This document shows, piece after piece, positions 1 through 6,252 of a DNA stretch of 7,872 nt. The position numbers and the translations under genes were made by a program. The notes under the pieces are model-generated. The model was not told where the DNA came from and made no database searches. It saw only the letters and a program-made list of their open reading frames with translations. Each line of letters begins with the position of its first letter. Within the stretch, counting starts at the first letter, position 1. This DNA comes from Chloroflexota bacterium (GTDB lineage Bacteria > Chloroflexota > Anaerolineae > Promineifilales > Promineifilaceae). The DNA is taken from contig DOXE01000328.1 in NCBI GenBank assembly GCA_003519205.1, positions 1 to 7,872 on the forward strand. The letters are read 5' to 3'.

Positions 1-820
1 CTATCAAATCTCCTCGATTGATGGTTGGGTCTAAAATGGATACCTGTCCCGCCCTTCCAATAATCAGGTCAGGCTCTCGTAAAAACAAGGAGGTTAGCGG
101 TGCCAGGGTTACGGCCATGCCTACTAGGGCCCAGCCAGTCCCCGGCCAAAGCGACTTACCCCTACCTGTTAAAACAAGATACATGAAGAGCAGGACGAAC
201 ACAATTACCGTAAAACGGGCAGCCAGATAGGTATAAAAACTAGCCCCAAAGGCCACCCCGGCTAACAACCACATCCAGCTTGCCGGTTGGCCATCCCGGC
301 TACGCCGGTAGGCCAATGTCCCCAACCAGAATGTAATGGCTAACAACATGGGCAACAGGATCGGGCGAAGACCTATACGACTTAAGTGAATGGGCCAGAT
401 GGTGATGGCCCAGAGCCAAGCCGACAAAAGTCCTATGCTCTTGCCGAACCAGGTTTTAGCCAGCTTGTAGGTGAACCAGGTTGTTAAGGTTCCGATTACA
501 GCCGCCGCCAGGCGAATAGCCAGGGTGGTGCGGCCGAATAAAAAAACTGACAATGCAGTCAGGTAGATATAGGCTGGTTCGCGACCATTATTGGTCTCAA
601 AATAAAAGAGGCTTTTGCCAGCACGCTGGCCGGTAAGCACATCTAAAGCATCAAGTCCATTGACTGCTTCGTCCCGGTACAATCCGGGTGGAAGCTGGTC
701 TAGTTGCCAAAAACGCAAGCCACCCGCAACAATTATCGCTAACAGCAACAACGCCCATCCCCAGCGGGATGGGCGAGAATTCCAAGCTTGTTGCCACCTA
801 CCCAGATGTGTGGTTGTCAA
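1..820 (-). CDS. GT39/PMT-like membrane glycosyltransferase, C-terminus beyond window
   Basis: Minus-strand frame open from the left edge to a TGA at about 854-856; about 273 residues are visible and the C-terminal part is missing. The protein begins with a basic, Trp-rich tail, then a membrane helix (about residues 22-40), then an external loop with Asp50-Glu51 in YRDEAVNGLDAL and a second conserved stretch, FETNNGREP (74-82). Further hydrophobic segments follow, with a SRIGLRP motif at 147-153. In GT39/PMT/ArnT enzymes the acidic residues of the first loop take part in catalysis, and the family transfers sugars from polyprenyl-phosphate donors on the outer face of the membrane; the acceptor is unknown here. 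No ATG or GTG start exists in the frame, so TTG at 820 is chosen. It has no Shine-Dalgarno sequence and lies just below a strong promoter, which suggests a nearly leaderless transcript. A start further downstream would remove the first helix. Family is confident; the start is uncertain. Confidence 0.85.
   Translation of the reverse strand, partial: MTTTHLGRWQQAWNSRPSRWGWALLLLAIIVAGGLRFWQLDQLPPGLYRDEAVNGLDALDVLTGQRAGKSLFYFETNNGREPAYIYLTALSVFLFGRTTLAIRLAAAVIGTLTTWFTYKLAKTWFGKSIGLLSAWLWAITIWPIHLSRIGLRPILLPMLLAITFWLGTLAYRRSRDGQPASWMWLLAGVAFGASFYTYLAARFTVIVFVLLFMYLVLTGRGKSLWPGTGWALVGMAVTLAPLTSLFLREPDLIIGRAGQVSILDPTINRGDLI
752..775. repeat. Perfect 10-bp inverted repeat with 4-base loop
   Basis: The arms CGCCCATCCC (752-761) and GGGATGGGCG (766-775) are perfectly complementary around the loop CAGC. 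The element lies inside the first codons of the GT39 gene (Arg-Pro-Ser-Arg-Trp-Gly-Trp-Ala), about 45-70 bases below its presumed start. A GC-rich hairpin of this kind in the early coding region could slow translation or serve as a protein-binding palindrome, but it may also be chance within a Trp/Arg/Pro-rich stretch. Neither strand has a T-run after it, so it does not look like an intrinsic terminator. Confidence 0.6.
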
Positions 821-829
821 AACAGGGCA

Positions 830-857
830 AGTATAGCAAAATACGATCCCGTGTCAA
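830..857 (-). promoter_or_regulatory. Sigma70-type promoter for the GT39 gene
   Basis: On the minus strand a perfect -35 box TTGACA (857-852) is followed after 16 bases by TATACT (835-830), which matches the -10 consensus at five of six positions. Transcription would be expected to start near 824-822, only a few bases before the TTG chosen as the GT39 start at 820. Seen directly: the two boxes and their spacing. Inferred: activity and start point. Confidence 0.65.
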
Positions 858-879
858 TATTCACAAACGGAATATTTCC
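852..879. promoter_or_regulatory. Candidate operator: two AATATT-centred quasi-palindromes
   Basis: The first element, TGTCAATATTCACA (852-865), is a 14-base palindrome with one mismatched pair. The second, GGAATATTTCC (869-879), is an imperfect palindrome. The two AATATT cores start 15 bases apart, at 856 and 871. The first element covers the -35 box of the minus-strand GT39 promoter, and both lie just upstream of the plus-strand GT4 start at 889. A regulator binding here could therefore affect both genes. No known operator consensus is recognised, and AT-rich promoter regions yield such patterns by chance. Confidence 0.25.
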
Positions 880-888
880 CCGTACATT

Positions 889-2016
889 ATGCGTATTTTA
901 ATGGTTTCCAAAGCCTGTTTGGTGGGAGCGTACCAGACCAAACTTGAAGCGATTGCCCAGCATGACGATATCGATCTGACGGTCATCGTTCCACCATCAT
1001 GGCAAGATCCGGCCGGTACTATACATCTGGAGCGGAACCATGTGAACGGCTATACATTGCTCGTGGATCCCATTAACTTCAATGGCCAGTTTCACTTACA
1101 TTATTATCCAAAGCTCAAGCAGCGGGTGAGATCGATCAAACCACATATCTTACACATGGACGAAGAACCATATAATCTGGCAACGTGGCTAGCTGTGCGC
1201 CAAGCAAAGGCCGTCGAGGCGAAAAGCTTATTCTTCTCCTGGCAGAACATCATTCAGCGATATCCGTTTCCATTCAGCCTCATGGAAAAAGAAGTCCTCG
1301 ATAATGTAAACTATGCCATCATGGGCAATGAAGCTTCTGTCGAAGTCTGGAGAAAAAAAGGTTACCGGGGACCCTTGACAGTTATCCCCCAATTCGGCGT
1401 TCAACCCGATGAATTTGGCCCACCAGAAAGCCGGGATCGCGGCCGGGGATTTGTAATTGGTTCTGCCGGTCGTCGATTGGTTCCTGAGAAAGGTGTGGAT
1501 CTACTGTTACAAGCGGTAGCCAAACTACCCGGAATCTGGCGCCTGCATATCGCCGGTGACGGACCTGAACGGTCAAGCCTGGAACAACTAGCTTGTGAAC
1601 TGGGCATCGACGAGCGCGTCCACTTTGACGGCGTCATTCCTTCTGACCAAATGCCCGCTTACCTGGGGCAACTAGACGTCCTGGTTTTATCCTCTCGAAC
1701 TTTACCCAATTGGAAAGAGCAATTTGGCCGGATATTAGTGGAGGCAATGGCCTGCGAGGTTGTCGTTGTGGGCTCAGACAGCGGCGAGATCCCGAATGTG
1801 ATTAGTGAAGCTGGATTAATCTTTCCTGAGGATGACGTCGATGCCCTTTGTAAATGCTTGCAGTCCTTACAAAGAGACGATGAGCTCCGCTTGAAGCTAT
1901 CGAAAATGGGAAGGCAGAGAGTGCTGGACAACTACACCCAACAAAGCGTAGCCGAAAAAACCGTGGCCGTCTATCGCCAAATGATAACAAATCAGTATAA
2001 CAAAAACGACGAATAG
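889..2016 (+). CDS. GT4-family glycosyltransferase (GT-B fold)
   Basis: A 375-residue soluble protein of typical GT4 length, expected to transfer a sugar from a nucleotide-sugar donor to a glycan or lipid acceptor at the cytoplasmic face of the membrane. The N-terminal Rossmann half starts MRILMVSKA, and the C-terminal donor-binding half starts near residue 188. Visible donor-site features are AGRR with Arg195/196 followed by PEKG (Lys201), IAGDGPE, and the E-x7-E motif formed by Glu277 and Glu285 in EQFGRILVEAM, followed by GSDSGEIP (295-302). The frame stays open upstream to 688, but that part is low-complexity and lies antisense to the conserved GT39 coding region. ATG 889 begins a standard GT-B beta strand and is preferred; no clear Shine-Dalgarno precedes it. 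It is transcribed divergently from the GT39 gene, fitting a shared role in surface polysaccharide or glycolipid assembly. Donor and acceptor cannot be named. Confidence 0.88.
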   Translation: MRILMVSKACLVGAYQTKLEAIAQHDDIDLTVIVPPSWQDPAGTIHLERNHVNGYTLLVDPINFNGQFHLHYYPKLKQRVRSIKPHILHMDEEPYNLATWLAVRQAKAVEAKSLFFSWQNIIQRYPFPFSLMEKEVLDNVNYAIMGNEASVEVWRKKGYRGPLTVIPQFGVQPDEFGPPESRDRGRGFVIGSAGRRLVPEKGVDLLLQAVAKLPGIWRLHIAGDGPERSSLEQLACELGIDERVHFDGVIPSDQMPAYLGQLDVLVLSSRTLPNWKEQFGRILVEAMACEVVVVGSDSGEIPNVISEAGLIFPEDDVDALCKCLQSLQRDDELRLKLSKMGRQRVLDNYTQQSVAEKTVAVYRQMITNQYNKNDE

Positions 2017-2052
2017 GCTCATTGTTTGATTTTGTGGTTTTTGCCATTACAG

Positions 2053-2058
2053 TATACT
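2053..2058 (+). promoter_or_regulatory. Possible -10 box for the TPR/kelch pair
   Basis: TATACT lies about 60 bases before the start of the TPR-like gene, in the only sizeable gap on the plus strand before this pair. The -35 region is poor: TTGTGG at 2032-2037 gives a 15-base spacer and no better match is seen. No hairpin plus T-run separates it from the preceding GT4 gene, so read-through transcription from upstream is also possible. Confidence 0.3.
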
Positions 2059-2118
2059 CAAGAAGCAAAAAAATTGAGGGTACAGGTGGGGCATAAGGAA
2101 AGTAGATACACTTAAACC

Positions 2119-3177
2119 ATGGGTGATGATACAAGTATACCGGAACCAGAACCTAGCGATGAGGTAGATCAGCTGGACATAGCTCGTCCTCGACGCCGGC
2201 GCTTATTCCGTTTCATTGGCTTTGGATTGATCGCCATCGCCATCCTTCCGCTGGTCTACGGTACGGTCATCGATTTTGCCTGGCAACGCGGGCAGTCCTT
2301 ACGTGCAGAAAACGAACAATTGGCGATCCAGGAACAGTTAGCCAGCCAAATGGCATACGCCGAAGAGGACATCAAGGTTGGTAGCTATAATCTAGCGATT
2401 CGCCGGCTGGACTGGATATTGGAGCATGACTCAAATTACCCTGGGGCAGAGTCATTACGGCAGGTGGCATTAAATGGCGACAACACACGCCCAACTCTAA
2501 CCCCTTTTCCTACAGCTACCTCACCCCCGGTTGAAGAACCCAGGCCAGAGGAGTCAGAACCAGCACGGTTGTTTGCGGAATTACAGCAAGTTATTGAAGA
2601 TGAGGATTGGAAATCGGTCGTGACGGCAGTAAGCGCCTTTCAGGCTCAATATCCTGATTTCAACCGCCAACAGACTGATGCGATGCTTTACAACGCATAC
2701 ATTAACCTAGGGCAGCTTCTTTTACCGGGCGACCAGGTGGAATTGGGTCTCTTTTACCTGGCCCAAGCCGAAAAGTTGGGAGACCTACCTCTCGAAGTCG
2801 AAGACCAACGGCTATGGGCTGAATTATATTTGCTGGGGATCAGCTACTATGGCGTGGATTGGAGCGTTGCTGTTTACTATTTCCGCGATCTATGTGCGGC
2901 CGCCCCCTTCTACCAAGACTCGTGCCTTAAGCTACAAGAGGCCCTTATTTCCTTTGGAGATCAATTTGCAGCAAACCTGGATTGGTGTCCGGCAGAGGGG
3001 TATTATGCCGAGGCTGTCCGGCAAAATAATGACCCTGTCACCTCTGGAAAACTTGGTGAAGCACGAAGGCAATGCCTTGAGGCTACACCGACACCAACTA
3101 TTCCAATAACGGGCACTGAATCTATTAGTGGCATCCTGCCAACGTTAATAGTTGACTCCAGGTTGGCGTCAAATTAA
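2119..3177 (+). CDS. Single-pass membrane protein with external TPR-like region
   Basis: 352 residues, not assignable to a named family. Order of parts: an acidic N-terminal tail (1-22); a basic cluster, RPRRRR (23-28), marking the cytoplasmic side; one membrane helix (about 29-51); a helical TPR-like unit around 75-115 (SYNLAIRRLDWILEHDSNYPGA); a Thr/Pro/Glu linker (about 123-150); then about 170 residues of helical repeat-like sequence; and a TPTPTIP tail. The C-terminal portion should lie outside the membrane. It carries four cysteines (259, 269, 290, 319) that could form disulfides. TPR regions usually bind proteins, so a scaffold or sensor role is plausible but unproven. An in-frame TAA at 2113 rules out an earlier start; the nearest purine-rich stretch (GGAAAG) is rather far from ATG 2119. 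The LuxR-kelch gene follows after 15 bases in the same direction, suggesting joint transcription and perhaps a shared function. Confidence 0.8.
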   Translation: MGDDTSIPEPEPSDEVDQLDIARPRRRRLFRFIGFGLIAIAILPLVYGTVIDFAWQRGQSLRAENEQLAIQEQLASQMAYAEEDIKVGSYNLAIRRLDWILEHDSNYPGAESLRQVALNGDNTRPTLTPFPTATSPPVEEPRPEESEPARLFAELQQVIEDEDWKSVVTAVSAFQAQYPDFNRQQTDAMLYNAYINLGQLLLPGDQVELGLFYLAQAEKLGDLPLEVEDQRLWAELYLLGISYYGVDWSVAVYYFRDLCAAAPFYQDSCLKLQEALISFGDQFAANLDWCPAEGYYAEAVRQNNDPVTSGKLGEARRQCLEATPTPTIPITGTESISGILPTLIVDSRLASN

Positions 3178-3192
3178 GGTCGTCTACTAAAT

Positions 3193-4575
3193 ATGGCTGA
3201 AAAAGGCGAACCGTTAAGTGATCGAGAAATCGCTGTTCTAAATTGTCTGGCTGGTGGGGCGACGAACCGCGAGATCGCGCAAGAGTTAGATATCAGTCCT
3301 AACACGGTAAAAGTTCATCTACGAAATATCTTTACAAAGTTAGGGGCTTCTTCACGCACCGAAGCGACAACGGTCGCCATACAAAAAGGCATGTTGACGC
3401 TGCCGGATAGTGGGTCTGAAGATGGCAAAGAGGTAGCCGGATCCGGATCAAGTGTTCTCCAAGAAACACAGCAAGTTGCCCAACAATCTATTACGGCACA
3501 GGAACAGCAATCGAACATCCATTGGAGATGGATCGCCTTTGGTTTAATCCTGATGATCGCCCTGTTGGCAGGCGCTATTGTGGGCAACCTGATAATCGGT
3601 AATGATTCTCCAAACGCTATTGCTAGACAACCCACTGCTACGCTTGAACCATTTATCGCCCAATCTATGGGAGAAACCAACTGGTTTGTCGACCGTCCCC
3701 TACCACAGGAAAGAGCCAATATGGCCCTGGCGTCCATCGGCCTTGATCTGTATCTCATCGGAGGAGAGGTAGAAGCGGGAGTGATCAACCTGGTTGACGT
3801 GTTTGAGACAGACAGCCACCAATGGTATTCAGCTTCAACCAAACCGACGGCAGTCGCCGACGCTACCGGTGCAGTTCTCTTTGGTGAGATTTTTGTCCCC
3901 GGCGGCCGGTTGGCCGATGAGCGGCCGACGGCAGTTGTCGAAGCCTACAGTCCCTCGAACAATGCCTGGCGACCAGTTGCCCCATTACCCATTCCGGTCG
4001 CCGGTGGGCTGGCTCTTTCAGATGATAGCCTATTGTATCTTATCGGTGGTTGGGATGGTCAACGACATCTATCCACTATCTATGCCTATGATCCTGATGC
4101 CGATAGTTGGAAAGAATTACCGCCAATGAAACATGCCCGTTCGATGGCGGCTGGCGGTGTGATGAATAACCGTCTATATGTTGTTGGCGGTTGGGACGGT
4201 GAAAGAGAACTGCCGACTTGCGAGTACTTCGACGTGGAGGCAAACACGTGGCACGAATGCCCCTCGATATCTTTACCTCGTGCCGGTGCGGGTGCAACTG
4301 TCCTGAGTAATAATCTTCTATATGTGATCGGTGGTGGGATTGAAGGTGAAGTTCCCCACGGCGAGGTTTTTGACGCCAATGCCGGACTGTGGAAAGAGAT
4401 CGAGATGCCCATGTTAGAAGATGAATCATCCTGGCACCATATCGGAGTAACTAGCGTTGAGACTCGGGTTTATGCTTTAGGTGGGCGCCAAAATGAAACG
4501 ATCACATCGGCCAACTATGTCTACGAGCCCTTTAAGCACCGGACATTCCTACCGACAGTTGGCGGTGAAAATTAA
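3193..4575 (+). CDS. Membrane-anchored LuxR-type regulator with external kelch propeller
   Basis: 460 residues in four parts. Residues 7-67 form a complete LuxR/GerE helix-turn-helix: LSDREIAVL, then TNREIAQELDISPNTVKVHLRNI, then KLGASSRTEA. Residues 68-110 are a Gln/Ser-rich linker. Residues 111-135 are one strongly hydrophobic membrane helix. A short Pro/Thr stretch leads to a kelch domain (about 165-445) whose Gly-Gly pairs fall at 190, 237, 285, 332, 380 and 430. This 47-50 residue spacing indicates six blades, two of them ending in GGWDG. With the DNA-binding domain inside, the propeller should face outward, a ToxR/CadC-like layout with different domains. Likely role: a one-component sensor that regulates transcription from the membrane; ligand and targets are unknown. 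There is no phosphoreceiver domain. The end, FKHRTFLPTVGGEN, resembles the FLP/YLP-type tails I recall from secreted Chloroflexota proteins. Probably co-transcribed with the TPR gene 15 bases upstream; only a weak AAGG-like ribosome site is seen. Domain calls are firm, function inferred. Confidence 0.9.
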   Translation: MAEKGEPLSDREIAVLNCLAGGATNREIAQELDISPNTVKVHLRNIFTKLGASSRTEATTVAIQKGMLTLPDSGSEDGKEVAGSGSSVLQETQQVAQQSITAQEQQSNIHWRWIAFGLILMIALLAGAIVGNLIIGNDSPNAIARQPTATLEPFIAQSMGETNWFVDRPLPQERANMALASIGLDLYLIGGEVEAGVINLVDVFETDSHQWYSASTKPTAVADATGAVLFGEIFVPGGRLADERPTAVVEAYSPSNNAWRPVAPLPIPVAGGLALSDDSLLYLIGGWDGQRHLSTIYAYDPDADSWKELPPMKHARSMAAGGVMNNRLYVVGGWDGERELPTCEYFDVEANTWHECPSISLPRAGAGATVLSNNLLYVIGGGIEGEVPHGEVFDANAGLWKEIEMPMLEDESSWHHIGVTSVETRVYALGGRQNETITSANYVYEPFKHRTFLPTVGGEN

Positions 4576-4578
4576 ACC

Positions 4579-5424
4579 TCACGCCGAATTGAAGAAATCA
4601 GATTCGTGAAAGCCTTCTGGCACTGGCGGATAAACTCTAATAAAGGTTTCCTTACCAAATAGCTGTCGTTGCATCCAACCGGGAAGAAGGCGGCTCATAC
4701 TGGTACCACCACCCTGGCTGCCATGAGCGGCACTGGCTCGAATTTTGACATCCCAATACTTACGATAGTCGATGGTCGTCGTGATCTTCTCCGGCTCAAC
4801 ACCCACTCGGGTAAAATCAATGTCTTGATTGCGCCCGGCCCGGGTTGGATCCATTCCGCGCAGACGCATGAGGAAAACCATGTACCTGACCCAGCGATTA
4901 GAAAACGCGCTATAGTACAGACGATCGGGCTGATACGGTTCAGGACCGATTTCTGGATATCTATCGGACGCTCCGGCAGCATGGAAAGCCGCCGTCGTTA
5001 TCTCACAACTACGAATGTGGTCAGGGTGAAAGTAACCACCCGTTTGGTCATGAGTGATAACCACTTGAGGGCATAGCTCACGAATCAGTTTTACAACCCG
5101 GCCAATCGCTTTGTCTTGCTCTACATTAATGAATGCCGCCGGATGTTCATTGGCCAGATCGCCAATATAACCCGAATCACGAAATCCTAACATATGCAAG
5201 TGAACGCCAAGAATCTCGGATGCTTCGCGCAATTCATTGGCTCGGGCTTCGACCAGTCGTGAACGATCCCCCTGCCATTTCACATCGATAGAACCGGCTG
5301 CTCCATCCGTTGCTATTGCCACATGAACGTCCACACCCTCAGCCGCATATCGAGCTAAAGTTCCCCCAATTCCATAGGATTCGTCGTCCGGATGGGCCAG
5401 CACTGCCAGTAGTGTTCGATTCAT
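4579..5424 (-). CDS. PIG-L/MshB-type zinc-dependent N-deacetylase
   Basis: 281 residues, the usual size for the LmbE/PIG-L family, which removes acetyl or acyl groups from N-acetylglucosamine-type sugars or cleaves related amides. The zinc and catalytic motifs are intact: AHPDDE at 10-15 (His11 and Asp14 as metal ligands, Asp13 as general base by analogy with MshB) and HPDH at 133-136 (His136 as the third ligand). ATDGAAG (38-44) and FRDSGY (81-86) are also family-typical. No signal peptide is present, so it should be cytoplasmic. Members include mycothiol and bacillithiol deacetylases, mycothiol conjugate amidases and antibiotic-maturation enzymes; nothing here decides the substrate. The start ATG overlaps the stop of the upstream hydrolase gene as ATGA, and no independent ribosome site is evident, so translation is probably coupled. 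The gene ends 3 bases from the convergent kelch gene. Confidence 0.9.
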   Translation of the reverse strand: MNRTLLAVLAHPDDESYGIGGTLARYAAEGVDVHVAIATDGAAGSIDVKWQGDRSRLVEARANELREASEILGVHLHMLGFRDSGYIGDLANEHPAAFINVEQDKAIGRVVKLIRELCPQVVITHDQTGGYFHPDHIRSCEITTAAFHAAGASDRYPEIGPEPYQPDRLYYSAFSNRWVRYMVFLMRLRGMDPTRAGRNQDIDFTRVGVEPEKITTTIDYRKYWDVKIRASAAHGSQGGGTSMSRLLPGWMQRQLFGKETFIRVYPPVPEGFHESDFFNSA

Positions 5425-6173
5425 TTGTGGAAAGATTGCATCACCTGGAGCATCGGAATCAAGCCAAGACTCTGGATAGGGTGGTGAACGCCGGGGAGTA
5501 CTAATAGTGAACCGGTGGGTAGTTCCCGGCTCAGTCGATGGGCTTCTCGAATAGGCACTAACTCATCCCTATCACCGACGCTAACTAAGATGGGGCATTG
5601 GGCTTTGGAGGCACTACTCTCGCTCAAACCTCCCAGAGACAAATAATTGATAAGATCAGCCGCCTGTCGAACGAGAGACCGCCAGCGCGCTGCGCCATGT
5701 TGCAAAGCCAATTGATCGGCATATGTTGGTGCTTTGTCGCCTATGATGTCTGGGTTGAGCTTTTTGCTCATCCGGTCGGCGATCGATTGCATCCAGTAGA
5801 ATTTGGTGGCGTGCATCAGCAAGGTTTGCACTCTGTGGGGGTCATAGAGGTGTAGCATTAACCCCAGGTAGCCGCCTAAATTATACCCTGCAACATGGAT
5901 GGACTCGATGCTTAGGTGATCGAGCACGCCTAACAAATCCTGAACCATATTATCGGGGAGCAAACCGGTGTCATTGTTTTCTGACCGGCCGTGTCCCCGG
6001 TAATCGACCAGCAACAAACGATAATCTTTGGCCAGCGGCTCGATAAAATTGCGCCATTGGATGCTGATTGAGCCAAGTAATCCAGGCAGGAGCAACAAAG
6101 AAGCCCCGCCGGTCGATTGACCATAAATCTCATAATAAATCTGTGAATCGTCTTCTGCTTTCCAATATGCCAT
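5421..6173 (-). CDS. Alpha/beta-hydrolase-fold protein with Asn at the nucleophile position
   Basis: 250 residues with a clear alpha/beta-hydrolase pattern: an oxyanion-loop region LLLLPGLLGS (26-35), VDYRGHGRSE (56-65), the nucleophile elbow at 96-101, GDRDELVP with the usual acid at Asp203, and a GVHHP histidine near 230-231. The elbow reads G-Y-N-L-G-G where active enzymes have G-x-S-x-G: Asn98 (codon AAT) replaces the nucleophilic Ser. Classical esterase or lipase activity is therefore unlikely. Acid and His look retained, so a non-hydrolytic reaction, ligand binding or a recent single-base change (AGT to AAT) are all possible. TTG at 6176 directly precedes ATG at 6173; the ATG is preferred because TGAGG lies five bases before it. 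The stop overlaps the PIG-L start as ATGA, which points to linked function with the deacetylase. No signal peptide is seen. Fold is confident; activity is unknown. Confidence 0.85.
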   Translation of the reverse strand: MAYWKAEDDSQIYYEIYGQSTGGASLLLLPGLLGSISIQWRNFIEPLAKDYRLLLVDYRGHGRSENNDTGLLPDNMVQDLLGVLDHLSIESIHVAGYNLGGYLGLMLHLYDPHRVQTLLMHATKFYWMQSIADRMSKKLNPDIIGDKAPTYADQLALQHGAARWRSLVRQAADLINYLSLGGLSESSASKAQCPILVSVGDRDELVPIREAHRLSRELPTGSLLVLPGVHHPIQSLGLIPMLQVMQSFHK

Positions 6174-6178
6174 CAAAA

Positions 6179-6183
6179 CCTCA
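6179..6183 (-). promoter_or_regulatory. Ribosome binding site of the hydrolase gene
   Basis: On the minus strand TGAGG is followed by a 5-base spacer (TTTTG) and ATG at 6173. This spacing favours the ATG over the adjacent in-frame TTG at 6176, for which the spacer would be only two bases. Confidence 0.6.
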
Positions 6184-6252
6184 CAAAAATGGCGATTATT
6201 ACGCCGTCAAATCCCTATTGGGTTACAAATGGCCAGAAAAATACTCTCTTGT

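Noticed and set aside
752..775. Inverted repeat read as an intrinsic terminator
   Set aside because: No T-run follows on either strand and it lies inside the GT39 coding region.
814..842. Plus-strand promoter for GT4: TTGTCA, 17 bases, CAAAAT
   Set aside because: The -10 box matches only four of six bases and nothing else supports it, so it was left out of the features.
688..888. Upstream extension of the GT4 frame to an ATG at 688
   Set aside because: The extra 67 residues are low-complexity and lie antisense to the conserved start of the GT39 gene and to its promoter; the protein from ATG 889 begins as GT4 enzymes do.
3315..3842. Long minus-strand open frames antisense to the LuxR-kelch gene
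   Set aside because: They mirror a gene with clear domains on the plus strand and show no recognisable family pattern of their own.
2119..4575. TPR and kelch genes as one protein broken by a stop
   Set aside because: Each part has its own start and membrane helix, and a fusion would put the DNA-binding domain outside the cell.
4669..5076. Plus-strand open frame within the PIG-L gene
   Set aside because: Its product shows no domain, while the opposite strand encodes an intact PIG-L protein with all metal-binding residues.
6174..6176. TTG at 6176 as start of the hydrolase
   Set aside because: The next codon is ATG with a well-spaced TGAGG; the TTG would be only two bases from it.
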